Origin: Devosia sp.
Lineage (GTDB): Bacteria; Pseudomonadota; Alphaproteobacteria; Rhizobiales; Devosiaceae
Reading direction: 5' to 3'
Length of the DNA stretch: 64,000 nt
Assembly: GCA_016713105.1 (NCBI GenBank)
Contig: JADJPS010000001.1
Location: forward strand, 434,001-498,000
Position 1 is the first letter of the stretch, and every line of letters begins with the position of its first letter. A program made the translations under genes and the position numbers. The notes beneath the pieces are model-generated. The model was not told the origin of the DNA. It did no database searches and worked only from the letters and a program-made list of their open reading frames with translations. This document shows positions 1 to 9,886 of the stretch, piece after piece.

Positions 1-136
1 TCGGCAGTATGTCGCGGTTACCGCCGGTGGCCCGTTCATCGTGGGCGATCCCTGGGCGGCCGTGACCACCGTTCCGGTCGACGCGCCCTCGGGCAGCAAC
101 GCGATCTACGTGTTCGCCCTGCCCGCGGCCAACTGA
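1..136 (+). CDS. PQQ-dependent dehydrogenase, C-terminal end only
   Basis: Only the last 44 codons lie in the window, in the frame beginning at base 2 and ending at TGA 134-136. The residues QYVAVTAGG and the final NAIYVFALP resemble the last propeller blade of PQQ quinoprotein alcohol dehydrogenases (MxaF/XoxF/ExaA type), periplasmic enzymes that oxidise alcohols and pass electrons to a cytochrome c. The next gene is an MxaJ/XoxJ-like binding protein, the usual neighbour of methanol-type dehydrogenases, which supports the call. Whether the enzyme uses calcium or a lanthanide cannot be told, because the metal site is upstream of the window. Confidence 0.6.
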   Translation, partial: RQYVAVTAGGPFIVGDPWAAVTTVPVDAPSGSNAIYVFALPAAN

Positions 137-159
137 GCCGCCGCGTCTGACGCACTGAA

Positions 160-189
160 CTCAAGCCCGGCCGCGCGACCGGGCTTGAG
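160..189 (+). terminator. Hairpin after the quinoprotein gene
   Basis: An exact 11-bp inverted repeat (CTCAAGCCCGG 160-170 and its complement 179-189) encloses an 8-nt loop 24 bases after the stop of the dehydrogenase gene. No T-tract follows, so it may be a transcript-stabilising or partial termination element rather than a full terminator. It would let the abundant dehydrogenase mRNA be separated from the accessory gene behind it. Confidence 0.5.
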
Positions 190-220
190 GCATTTGCAGA
201 ACCTCCCCGAGAGAATCGTG

Positions 221-1078
221 ATGACCTTCGGAACCACCCGCCTTGCGTTGCTGATTGGCCTTTGCGGACTGCTCGCGGCGTCATTGCCGGCTCATGCCCA
301 GGTCCAGCAGCAGGATGTGCCCAGGGACCTGTTCACCCAGCAATTGCGCCAGCAGGGCAACTCGGTCACCTTCTGCTACAACCCCGACGGCATGATGGCT
401 GCCTTCGAGCAGGACCTGGCCCGCGCCATCTCGGACGTTCTGCTCATCGAGAGCAGACTGTTCGCGCTCGAGGCCAGCGTGTTGCCGCAACCGCCACTCG
501 ATCACCGCCTGCCTCTGCAGGTGGCGCAGATCTTCGTCGCGCTGGCGCAGGATTGCGATGCGATCATGGGCTTCTCGCTGTCACCCAGCAATCCGGCGTT
601 CGTGCTGGTCACCAAGCCGTACATGGAGACGCCGACCGTGATGGTGACGATCGACCCCGAACTGGCAGGGCTGGACGGCATCGGCAAGGAGGGCGTTGTG
701 GCGACCCGCGGCCTCAGTCTCGCCGACAACGCCCTCATCAACTATGTTGCTGCCCATCCGGACGCCAGGTGGACGCGCAGTTCTTACCGCACCAACCGCG
801 ACCTGATCGAGGCCGCGCTCGGCGGTCAGGTCGATATCGCGCTGGTCTGGGAGCCCGCGCTCTACGTGGCCACTCAGGGCGATCCGTCGCTGTTTGGGCT
901 GCGTGTGCTGCCCGAGCTGCCGTTCCCGGTGCGCCCGCTGCAGACCGGCATCGGCACGCGGGCGGAGAACACCTATCTCAACCAGCTGCTCGGCGATGCC
1001 ATCACCGAGCTCCAGGCGGATGGCACCATCCGGTCGCTGATGGAGCAGCACCTGCTGAAGCCGCCGGGCAGCGACTGA
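221..1078 (+). CDS. MxaJ/XoxJ-like periplasmic binding protein of a quinoprotein system
   Basis: A 285-residue protein of the bacterial extracellular solute-binding family 3 fold. Residues 1-26 form a signal peptide (hydrophobic core LALLIGLCGLLAASLP, cleavage after AHA). The mature start carries the FCYNPDGMMAAFEQDL segment typical of quinoprotein-associated binding proteins. It follows the dehydrogenase gene by 84 bp, the mxaF-mxaJ or xoxF-xoxJ order. XoxJ/MxaJ proteins are thought to help activate the partner dehydrogenase in the periplasm rather than to import a nutrient. The start at 221 places the signal peptide at the N terminus; an upstream in-frame start at 185 would add twelve residues before it and lies inside the hairpin. 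A true MxaJ and a generic family-3 binding protein cannot be told apart here. Confidence 0.65.
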   Translation: MTFGTTRLALLIGLCGLLAASLPAHAQVQQQDVPRDLFTQQLRQQGNSVTFCYNPDGMMAAFEQDLARAISDVLLIESRLFALEASVLPQPPLDHRLPLQVAQIFVALAQDCDAIMGFSLSPSNPAFVLVTKPYMETPTVMVTIDPELAGLDGIGKEGVVATRGLSLADNALINYVAAHPDARWTRSSYRTNRDLIEAALGGQVDIALVWEPALYVATQGDPSLFGLRVLPELPFPVRPLQTGIGTRAENTYLNQLLGDAITELQADGTIRSLMEQHLLKPPGSD

Positions 1079-1100
1079 CCACCCGAGGATCGGTGCCGCC

Positions 1101-1679
1101 ATGTTCGACCTCAGCCTGACGCAATTGCTGTTCCGACTGGTCGCCCTGGTGCTGATCGTCGGGGTTCATGGCTATGCCATGGCGGCTATCGCCCAGGCGT
1201 TGGGCGACCCCGGCCCGCGCCAGGACGGCCGGCTGACCCTGAACCCGTTCGTGCACCTCGATGTCCTCGGCCTGGTCTCCGGAGTCCTGGCACGCTGCGG
1301 CTGGATTACCTGGATGCCGGTCGAGTACCGCCGCCTGCGCCTCGGTCTTGCGGGCGTTCTGGTCCTCGTCGTCGGCAGCCTCGTCGTGCCGCTGCTCGCG
1401 GCCGGCATGCTGCAGTTCGCCAGGGGGCCGATCATCGCCTGGTTCCCCCCCGGCACTGCGCTGCAGGCGAACAACGCCATCGGCTATGTCCTCGATGTCT
1501 CCGTCTGGTATGCGGTTGCCAACCTGCTCCCCGTTCCTCCGCTCTCGGGCGGGCACGTTCTGCTTGCCCTGGTACCGGCGCTCGAGCCCCGGCTGCGCAC
1601 CCTGTTGCCCTGGTCGCGGATCGGGCTCGCGGTCGCCTTTGTGCTGGGCGCACCTTACCTGCCGCGCCTGCTGGCATAG
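1101..1679 (+). CDS. M50/site-2-protease-like membrane protein with degenerate active site
   Basis: A 192-residue protein with about four or five membrane segments. The architecture matches the short M50 (site-2 protease) family: residues 23-27 are HGYAM where active members have HExxH, followed by ALGDPGP, GRLTLNPFVHLD (43-54), and NLLPVPPLSGG (141-151) where active members have the metal-binding Asp in NLLPxPPLDGG. The catalytic Glu, the second His and the Asp (here Ser149) are all missing, so zinc-dependent proteolysis is unlikely. It lies 22 bp after the MxaJ-like gene and is probably co-transcribed, suggesting a scaffold or pseudoprotease role in the quinoprotein module. Family resemblance is confident, function is not. 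Confidence 0.6.
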   Translation: MFDLSLTQLLFRLVALVLIVGVHGYAMAAIAQALGDPGPRQDGRLTLNPFVHLDVLGLVSGVLARCGWITWMPVEYRRLRLGLAGVLVLVVGSLVVPLLAAGMLQFARGPIIAWFPPGTALQANNAIGYVLDVSVWYAVANLLPVPPLSGGHVLLALVPALEPRLRTLLPWSRIGLAVAFVLGAPYLPRLLA

Positions 1680-1753
1680 GCTGGGCCTATCGAGCGGTTT
1701 GGCCGGAGACCAGCAGAGCGCGCCTTACCTGCCGCGGGCGCTGTGCTACTGAA

Positions 1754-1772
1754 CCTGTCTGAACCAGACAGG
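1754..1772. promoter_or_regulatory. Inverted repeat upstream of the LysR gene
   Basis: CCTGTCTG and its exact complement CAGACAGG flank a 3-nt spacer and end 11 bases before the LysR-type start codon. The symmetry and position fit an autoregulatory operator, or a small terminator for the preceding operon. No T-tract follows. The role is inferred from position only. Confidence 0.35.
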
Positions 1773-1783
1773 GCGTGAGGGCA

Positions 1784-2835
1784 ATGAGCGAACCGCAGTC
1801 CGGCCCGGCTGACGACGTACCGGCCAAGAACACCGCCACCTACCCGAGATCACGCTTCAGCAGTTGCGAGTGCTCTGGGCCGTGTGGCATGCGAAGACGG
1901 TCAGCAAGGCAGCCAAGCTGCTCAACCTGTCGCAACCCACCATCTCTCAGCACCTGGCCAAGCTGGAAGCGCTGGTTGGCGTGCGTCTGTTCGATCGCCG
2001 GATGGCGCGGATGGTCCCGACAACCGAGGGCATGACGCTTGTCCAGCACGCGCTCCGGGTCCTGCGCGAGATGCAGCGTCTCGAGGAGGGGCTGGCAGGG
2101 GGCGCGGGCTGGACGCGGACCCTGAGGATCGCCGGCATCGGATCGATGGTGCGGCTATTGCTCCCGCCCGCCCTCCATGAGGTGCAGGCAGCGATGCCGG
2201 AACTGGCCTTTGACATTCACGAGGGCTCGCCCGCCGACGTGGTCGAGATGCTCGATGCGCGGCGGGTGGCCGTCGGTCTGGTCGCCGCCACCGCCCTCGA
2301 CGGTTCCGGCGCGGGCCTGCTGCAGGTGCCGCTGATGAATGATCCCTACGTCCTCGTCGTGCCCCAGGCCCTTGAACTGGACGGAGTTGCAGCTTTGGCC
2401 GACCTTGCACCGGAGCAGCGGCAGATGCTGTCGCGCTCGGTGCGCTTCGTGTTCGGCTCGCGCAGCGATACGCGAATGGAGAACTGGTACCGTTCGCGCT
2501 CCCTGGGGCAACGGGTCGTTGCCGAGTGCCGCAGCTTCGAGGCGGCGGTCGCCCTCGTCGGCGCCGGCCTCGGCATCTGTCTTGCGCCGGCAATGTCCAG
2601 CGGATCGGACGGCAACAGGCTGAGCGGCGTCCGTCTGTATGCGACCGAGCTCGCGGCCGAGCGCCCGCTGGTTGCGGTGTTTCTCGAGGAGCATCGGCAC
2701 GATCCGGCGATCACGGCGCTGGTCGAGGCGCTCAGGGTCGTTGGGACGCGCTGCCGCCATCTCGCGGTCGGCGCGGTGCCGCCCTTCCTGAGTGCGGCGG
2801 CCGGTGGTCACTCGATGAGCGCGACAACCCCGTAG
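1784..2835 (+). CDS. LysR-family transcriptional regulator (frameshift near the start)
   Basis: A LysR-type regulator of about 350 residues. The winged helix-turn-helix is clear (ITLQQLRVLWAVW, then SKAAKLLNLSQPTISQHL), followed by a LysR effector-binding domain. The conserved N terminus is split: ATG 1784 opens MSEPQSGPADD..., but the frame is lost at the CCC run 1843-1845. Adding one C restores a smooth TYPEITLQQLR junction, so a homopolymer deletion is likely; otherwise translation could begin only at TTG 1864. The last 28 bases overlap the 3' end of the leftward binding-protein gene. It sits between the quinoprotein genes and the convergent accessory operon and may regulate one or both; the ligand is unknown. 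Confidence 0.75.
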
Positions 2836-3643
2836 CGATCGGCCAGCGCCGCGATGAAGCCGTCCCTCCGCATGTCGGCGAGGATGGTGACGATCCGCTC
2901 CTTCAGCGTCAGGTCGCCCTTCCACAGCCCCAGGCTCACCGGGAAGACCCCGTCCCCGGTGTCGAGTGCGCGGAAGACCCAGCCTTGATCTGCAGCGAGC
3001 TGGCCCAGCATCAGGGCCTCGCTGACGCCGGCATCGAGCCGGCCCGAGGCCAGACCCTCGACCAGTTCCGCGCGCGTTCCGACGATGACGGTCGCAGCGC
3101 CGGCAGTGCGCAGAAACCGGCTGAGACTGATGCGATCGAGGCCGGCAGGCCCGGAAGGAAGGCGACGGCCTTGCCGTCGAGGTCGGCCACAGGTGTCGTG
3201 CTGATCAGGGCCCAGCCCGTCTCGAGGTGCGGCGGAGTGGTATCGAGGAAGGAACGGGTGATCTCGGAACTGACCACGCCACCAGCGAGGACCTGGCACT
3301 GTGCACGGGTGATCCTCCAGCTGCGAGGGTTGAAGTCCCGCGTCATGGCCGCGTCGCTCTGGATGGTCAGGCCCACCCCCATCCGCCGGGCGACCTCCCC
3401 GACCAGTTCCACGTCGAAACCGGGAGCCTGCGCGTCGCCTGTCACCAGCGGCGGGTACTCAGGCGGCATGCACACCGTGAGCCGTCCGATCCGCCGCACC
3501 TCGCTCAGCGAGGTATCGGCCTCAAGCAGATACACCGACCCCAGGATGGTGAGCATCAGGGCCACCACGCCGAGGTCGCCCCATGCGCGGGGCGGCCGGT
3601 GCGGGCCAGCCCCGGGGGGCATGGTGTCCTTTGGCCTGCGCAT
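2808..3643 (-). CDS. Membrane-anchored solute-binding protein of the quinoprotein ABC system (frameshifted)
   Basis: A family-3 solute-binding protein of about 278 residues whose N terminus has a membrane segment (about residues 22-40) not followed by an evident cleavage site, so it is probably tethered in the inner membrane facing the periplasm. Binding-domain features include LTVCMPPEYPPL and GFDVELVGEVARRMG. The frame breaks near 3148, around the sequence for LPG/AGLDRI; the downstream half continues to TGA 2808-2810. The gene starts 1 bp after the permease stop and is last in the leftward operon. Similar binding proteins accompany PQQ-dehydrogenase ABC transporters (LutA/MxaJ-like). Substrate unknown; a lanthanide or cofactor-related role is only an inference. 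Confidence 0.6.
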
Positions 3644-3644
3644 C

Positions 3645-4454
3645 TCAAGCCTTCCTGAAGTCCCAAAGCGCCACGGCAAAGAACAGCACGGCCATACCGG
3701 CAATCACGGCATTGCCCATCCAGGCATCGAACTGATGGAAGGCGATGAAGCTGCCGCGCAGGGCGTCGACCGCATAGGTCAGGGGGTTGATCTCGATCAC
3801 GATGACCAGCCATTCCGGGTAGACCACCACCGTCTGTGCCCTGGTCAGCGCCGGATCGAGCGGGAAGATCGAACTCGAGGTGAAGTAGAGTGGCAGGATG
3901 ACGGCGTTCGAAAACACGCCGAACCCCTCGAAGCTGCGGATCCGGTTTGCGATGATGATCCCGAACGAGGTGAGGCCGAACGCCAGCACGAACATCTGCG
4001 CCAGCCCCGCCAGGAGGTCGGTCATCGAGAACGCGACGCCGACGAAACGCGCCAGCACCAGCACCAGGGATCCGTGCAGCATGGCAATCGTCGCGCCACC
4101 AAGCACCTTGCCCAGCAGAACCGCGCTGCGCGGCAGGGGCGAGACCAGCACTTCGCGCAGGAAACCGAACTGGCGGTCCCAGATCACCGAAACAGCCGTC
4201 TGCACCGAGGTGTAGAGGATGTTCAGCATCACGATCGCGGGGAAGATGAACTGCAGGTAGGTGTAGGGCACGACAAAGCGCACCTCCGCGAACACCTCGC
4301 CCCGGAAATACGGATTGAGGCCGATGCCCATCACCAGCACCCACAGCAACGGGCGGCTGAGGCCGCCGATCAACTGGCCGCGGTCGCGCAGCGCGCGTTT
4401 CACTTCGCGCAGCCAGATCGCATAGATTCCCCTGAGGATGCCGATCGCGTTCAT
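3645..4454 (-). CDS. ABC-2 type transporter permease of the quinoprotein cluster
   Basis: A 269-residue ABC-2 family permease with about six membrane helices, including LIGGLSRPLLWVLVMGIGL near the N terminus and MGNAVIAGMAVLFFAVALW near the end. The first residues MNAIGILRGIYAIWLREVK are an amphipathic entry helix typical of the family. It overlaps the ATPase gene start by 4 bases and belongs to the same leftward operon. Permeases of this kind are found in PQQ-dependent alcohol dehydrogenase loci paired with a dedicated ATPase and a periplasmic protein (as in the lut and ped clusters). Direction of transport cannot be told: ABC-2 permeases are usually exporters, while the partner binding protein suggests uptake or signalling. 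Confidence 0.75.
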   Translation of the reverse strand: MNAIGILRGIYAIWLREVKRALRDRGQLIGGLSRPLLWVLVMGIGLNPYFRGEVFAEVRFVVPYTYLQFIFPAIVMLNILYTSVQTAVSVIWDRQFGFLREVLVSPLPRSAVLLGKVLGGATIAMLHGSLVLVLARFVGVAFSMTDLLAGLAQMFVLAFGLTSFGIIIANRIRSFEGFGVFSNAVILPLYFTSSSIFPLDPALTRAQTVVVYPEWLVIVIEINPLTYAVDALRGSFIAFHQFDAWMGNAVIAGMAVLFFAVALWDFRKA

Positions 4455-5443
4455 CGCGTGTGTTCGCCACCGGACTTGGCGAACGAGAGGGTTCGTTCGC
4501 GATCGTTGCTGGCCTGGTCGCGCAGGTCATCCCCGGTCAGCGAGATGAAGACGCTCTCGAGACTTGGGGTGACAAAGGAAAGCTGCCGGATTCGCTGGCC
4601 AAAACGCGCCATCAGCTGGTCCGAGAAGTCTGGACCCACCGCCGGGATGACCAGAATATTGGGGTCGCGCTCGGTCGCATCCGGGTAGGCGGCAAGCAGG
4701 TCCACGGCAGCCTGCGGATCGCGGGGGACGACCTTGACCAGTTCGCTTCCGAACTGCTGCTTCAGCTTGTCCGGCGTGCCACTCGCGAGCACCCTGCCAT
4801 GGTCGATGATGCAGACCGTGTCGCACTCCTCGACTTCCTCGATGTAGTGGGTCGTCACCACCACGGTGAGTTCGCGCTTGCGGCGCAGCTGTTCGAGATA
4901 GGCCCACATGCGCTGTCGCGTCTGGGCGTCGAGGCCGACCGTGGGTTCGTCGAGGAACAGGATCCTGGGGTTATGGAGCAGCGCTCGTGCAATCTCGAGG
5001 CGCCGCTTCATGCCGGCCGAGAAGGTGCGAACCAGCGCGTGCCGCCAGTCGGTCAGCTCAACCAGGTCCAGCAGGTCGGTAATGCCCCGCCGCACTGTCG
5101 ACGGTGGCATGCCGTAGACCAGGCCGTGGAACTCGAGGTTCTCGGCCGCCGACAGCCGGTCGTCGAGGCTCGGCTCCTGGAACACCACACCGATCTGGCT
5201 CCGGGCGCGCAGCGATGCCTTGACGACATCGTAGCCGGCAATGGTGGCCGTGCCGGAGTCGGGCGGCAGCAGGGTGCACAGGATGTTGAGCAAGCTGGTC
5301 TTGCCCGCTCCGTTCGGCCCGAGCAATGCGAACAGGCTGTTTTCGGGGACCTTGAGGCTGACCCCGTCGAGCGCCAGCTTGCGTCCGTACCGCTTGCTCA
5401 GGTTCTCGACCTTGATGACATAGGGATCGGGATCGGTGTTCAT
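4451..5443 (-). CDS. ABC transporter ATP-binding protein, quinoprotein-associated
   Basis: A 330-residue ABC ATPase. Walker A GPNGAGKT is at residues 42-49, the signature is FSAGM at 141-145 instead of LSGGQ (common in ABC-2 ATPases such as NodI/DrrA types), Walker B ILFLDEP at 161-167 and the H-loop His at 199. About 100 residues follow the nucleotide-binding domain, as in DrrA-like proteins. The start codon overlaps the DUF58 stop (ATGA) and the stop overlaps the permease start, so expression is translationally coupled. The arrangement with the permease matches the PQQ-dependent alcohol dehydrogenase ABC system. Confidence 0.8.
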   Translation of the reverse strand: MNTDPDPYVIKVENLSKRYGRKLALDGVSLKVPENSLFALLGPNGAGKTSLLNILCTLLPPDSGTATIAGYDVVKASLRARSQIGVVFQEPSLDDRLSAAENLEFHGLVYGMPPSTVRRGITDLLDLVELTDWRHALVRTFSAGMKRRLEIARALLHNPRILFLDEPTVGLDAQTRQRMWAYLEQLRRKRELTVVVTTHYIEEVEECDTVCIIDHGRVLASGTPDKLKQQFGSELVKVVPRDPQAAVDLLAAYPDATERDPNILVIPAVGPDFSDQLMARFGQRIRQLSFVTPSLESVFISLTGDDLRDQASNDRERTLSFAKSGGEHTR

Positions 5444-6326
5444 GTGATCACTCCGGTTCGCCGGAACTCGTGGAGAAAAACCTGCTCGAGACCGGTCGTC
5501 GTGCTGAAGCAGTGGTAGCGGCCGAAGCGCCGCCGGACCGCGCTCCGGATCGTGTCCTGCCAGCGGCCGAACATGTCGCGATAGGATGTGCGGGTGGCCT
5601 CATCGAGGGTGATCTCGATCTCGGCCCCGGTCTCCGCGTCGACAAGATAGACCGGGCCGCTCCCGACCAGGGCCGGGTCCAGCTCGTCGGGCGAGGCAAC
5701 GTGCACCGCGAGGATCTCGAGATCCCGGGCGCCGCCGGCCTTGCGCAGCACGTCGTCTATGCCCTCGAAAAGGAAGTCACTGATGACGATGACCAGGCTG
5801 CGCCGGCGCGCGTGCGGCAGGGCCTTGACCAGTCCCTCGGCGAACGAGGTGCGCCCCTCGGGCCGGAACTGCCGGAACCAGTCGAACAGTTGCGGCGCCC
5901 GCGACGTGCCCTGGACACGGGGCGAATAGTGCAGCCGTCCGCCTGCGAATACGCATCCCTGCACCAGATCGCCGCCCGCAAGTCCGACGAAGGCGAGGGT
6001 GCGCGCGAGGGTCAGGGCGAATCCGAACTTGTCCGGCTCGCCATGTGCCATGGAGAGCGTGGCATCGAGCACGACGAGGATCGGCAACTGCCGGTCAACC
6101 GAGTACTGCCGGATATAGGGTTGTCCGAGCCGGGCCAGGACTCTCGCATCGACGTGCCGGACATCGTCGCCGCTGGCGTAGGGGCGATGGTCGGCGAACT
6201 CCATGCCGGCGCCCTTGTCGGAGCTGCGCCGCTCGCCGGTGCCGACCGAGGGACGCGCATGACCGGCGAGGAAGCGGGATGTCGCAAGTCGCTCCAGCAG
6301 GACCGGCGAAGGCGAGGCGGGTTCGG

Positions 6327-6330
<4 letters not shown>
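5440..6330 (-). CDS. DUF58 domain protein (MxaS-like)
   Basis: A 296-residue cytoplasmic protein of the DUF58 family with the diagnostic block GMEFADHRPYASGDDVRHVD at about residues 42-61 and a VWA-like fold (VVLDATLSM, VIVISDF). DUF58 proteins work with MoxR AAA+ ATPases in chaperone-like metal insertion or protein maturation; MxaS is the methanol dehydrogenase member. The GTG start at 6330 overlaps the MoxR stop as GTGA and is preferred over ATG 6348, which lies inside the MoxR end. The 3' end overlaps the ATPase start by 4 bases. No frame break was seen in this gene. Confidence 0.75.
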
Positions 6331-7358
<1,028 letters not shown>

Positions 7359-7371
7359 CTTCAATCCTTCT

Positions 7372-9886
7372 TCACTGGGAAAGCGCGAGGGCACGGGGTG
7401 CGGTTGGCGGAACCGTCGGGCCCTGGCTTCGGACCGATTCCGATCGCCTTGTCCGAGGCGCCAGCGTCCGCTGCGCCAGGCTCGAGTAGCGGAACGCCAG
7501 CTCGACCATGAACAGTCCAATCGCCGCCAGCAGGTAGGCAGGCCAGCCCTTCAGGGCGACCCAGAGCCCCGAGGCTAGGCGCGGTAGAGGCATGTCGGTG
7601 GTCAGCGTCCCGCCCCCGGTTCGGTTGACGAGGTATGTGTGGCCGCTGCGGCTCGCGCTCGGATCGAGAATGCGGGGATAAGCCATGTGCAAGGCCACCG
7701 TCGCCGCTGTCTCGTCGACCGTGGCTTCAAAGATGTAGTCTGCCGGCAGGGCGCCGGAAAAGCGGGCCCGGTACTCGCCCGGCATCTGCGCCGCAGCGAT
7801 CGCCAGCGACACCGGCTCGGCGAGTTCCGGCATGCGTACGTTCAGGCCGGGCGGTGCCGGCGCGCTGTCGCGGGTCTTCTCGTCCAGCCTGACCACGATC
7901 TCGGCCGAGTCCCCCACACGGGTGGCCGTGATGCGAAGCCCGTCCTGTTCGGTTGGCGGCAGGAACTGACGGATCATCTGCGACCAGGCCGCAGGGTAGC
8001 TCTCGAGGGTCTGCCACTCGCCAGCCCAGTCTCCGATCGCCTGGGTCGCAAGGGCGGTGACCTGTCCATTGCCGTAGCGCCACGTGGCCATGAGCGGCAT
8101 CGTCTCGCCCGTTCGGTCGGGGGTGGCGAGCAGGACGGTCGCCTCGGGCTTGGCGGTCGTCAGCACGAAGCCGTCCACCTCGGGCATTGTCTCAGGCAGG
8201 TTTCGCAGGTACGTCGCCGAGTGATCGATCCACTGCGGTCTCGAGGCCCCGATCTCCACGGCATCCTCGGAGAGCAGCAGCGCCTCCTGCGACAGGATGG
8301 AGGGCAGGGCCTCGAAGTCCTGCGTGGCATGGAACGTGCCCCCGCCGAGAGTGGCGAGAGTCTCGACCAGGCTGGCGCCCGCGCCCTGGCCAATGGCGAC
8401 CGAGGATACGCTCGCGGCTAGCGCCCTCAGGCTGCTGATAGCTGCCGGGAAGTCACCGGGCTGGCTGAGCCCGTCCGTCATGACGATCACGTGCTTGACC
8501 TGGGAATCGGCAGCGCCGAGCTGGGCCGCCGCCTCGACCAGGCCGGGATGCATGGATGTGCCGCCACCCGCATCGATCCCGGCTATGGAGCGCGTGATTG
8601 CCTGACCGTCGCCGATTTCCTGCAGCGGCAGGACGACCTGCTGCGCCTCGTCGAAGACAATAATCGCAACCTGGCTCTCGGGATTGAGCAGGCGGATGGC
8701 GGCATCGGTCGCATGCTTGGCGATGTCGAGCCGAGTCAAGCTGCCCACTGGCTGTTGCATGCTGCCGGAGCGGTCAAGGACGAACACCATCGCCACCTTC
8801 GGCGTTTCGCGCGGGATGTTGCTCGACAGCGGCGACAGGCGTTCGAGAGCGGTTTCCAGGTATCCCCCTGGGCCAAAGCTGTTGGGGCCACCGAGCAACA
8901 GCAGACCGCGCCCATGCTCGGTCACGGCCTTCTCGATCTGCCGGTGCTGCGCGGTATTGAGCGAGATGGCCGGCACGTCGAGCAGGACGATGCCGTCGAA
9001 GCCGAGCCAGCCATCGAGCGTGAAGGGGGCCCGGCCCGGAACCATGGACACGACTTCGAGGCCTTGCGTGCGCAGCATGCGGGCAAAGAACGCACCCTGG
9101 AAGGCGTCGCGTGCGATCACCGCGACCCGGCCCGCGGGGCGGGGTGCCACCCACAGACCGTTCCGGTCGTTGTCGGTTGGCGCCAGCCCGGATCGGGAGA
9201 TCGCCAGCTCGAACAGCTGCGGTGCGTCGCCGAAATCGGCGACGAGCGTCTCCACCCGGCTGGTTCCGGCCGCAAGTTGCACCGCCTGCTCGCTGACCAG
9301 CGCACCGTTCCGGTAGGTGCTGAGGGTTGCGGGTCCGGCACTGTCGGCCTGGACATAGGCCGACAGTGCGAAGGAATCGCCGGCAAAGAGCGGATCGGGG
9401 GTCGAGAGCGCGTCACCGCGAGGTCGTCAGTCGTGGCAGCGGCGGCCAGGTGCACCGGTATGCCGCGTTCCGCCAGTGCCTCGGCCGTCGCTGCCACCTC
9501 TGCGTGGTTTGCGGGCGGGGCGTCGGCGAGCACGATCTGGCCGCCTGTCTCGGGATCGATGAGTCCTGCCGCGAGGCGCAGCAGGTCGGCCAGTGAGGCA
9601 TCGACCGGATAGGTGGCCGAACTTGCCGCCAGCAGGGGCGCGGTGCCATTGGCTACGGCCGCCCTGGCGGTATCGACGCCGCGGCCTGTCCGGCTGCCGC
9701 AGAGACCACGACGAGCTGCTCATGACCGATCGGCGCCCAGGCCGGAAGGTCGGCAATTGCGGCAGCGGCAAGCACCAGGCTGCCGCTCCGCAGCGCCAGG
9801 ATCACGCGACGCCGCCGCGCCAGCGGATTTGCGCCGCTCAGTCCCGACCGGTGCAGGAACCGTTCGGACCCGCGGCCCGCAAGCAC
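7372..9886 (-). CDS. Large VWA protein with amidotransferase-like domain (two frameshifts)
   Basis: A protein of about 835 residues with an N-terminal membrane region (VILALRSGSLVLAAAAIADL), a periplasmic part, a class I glutamine-amidotransferase-like segment (VAVIARDAFQGAFFARML, then LLLLGGPNSFGPGGY) and a von Willebrand A domain with an intact MIDAS (VFVLDRSGSM, MTDG). A last membrane helix lies near the C terminus (AYLLAAIGLFMVELAF). Such proteins accompany MoxR-DUF58 systems. Frame breaks are near 9690 and 9412; the remaining 636 codons are uninterrupted. The start is uncertain: GTG 9886 would overlap the upstream gene by 49 bases, and a later start near 9840 is possible. Confidence 0.65.
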
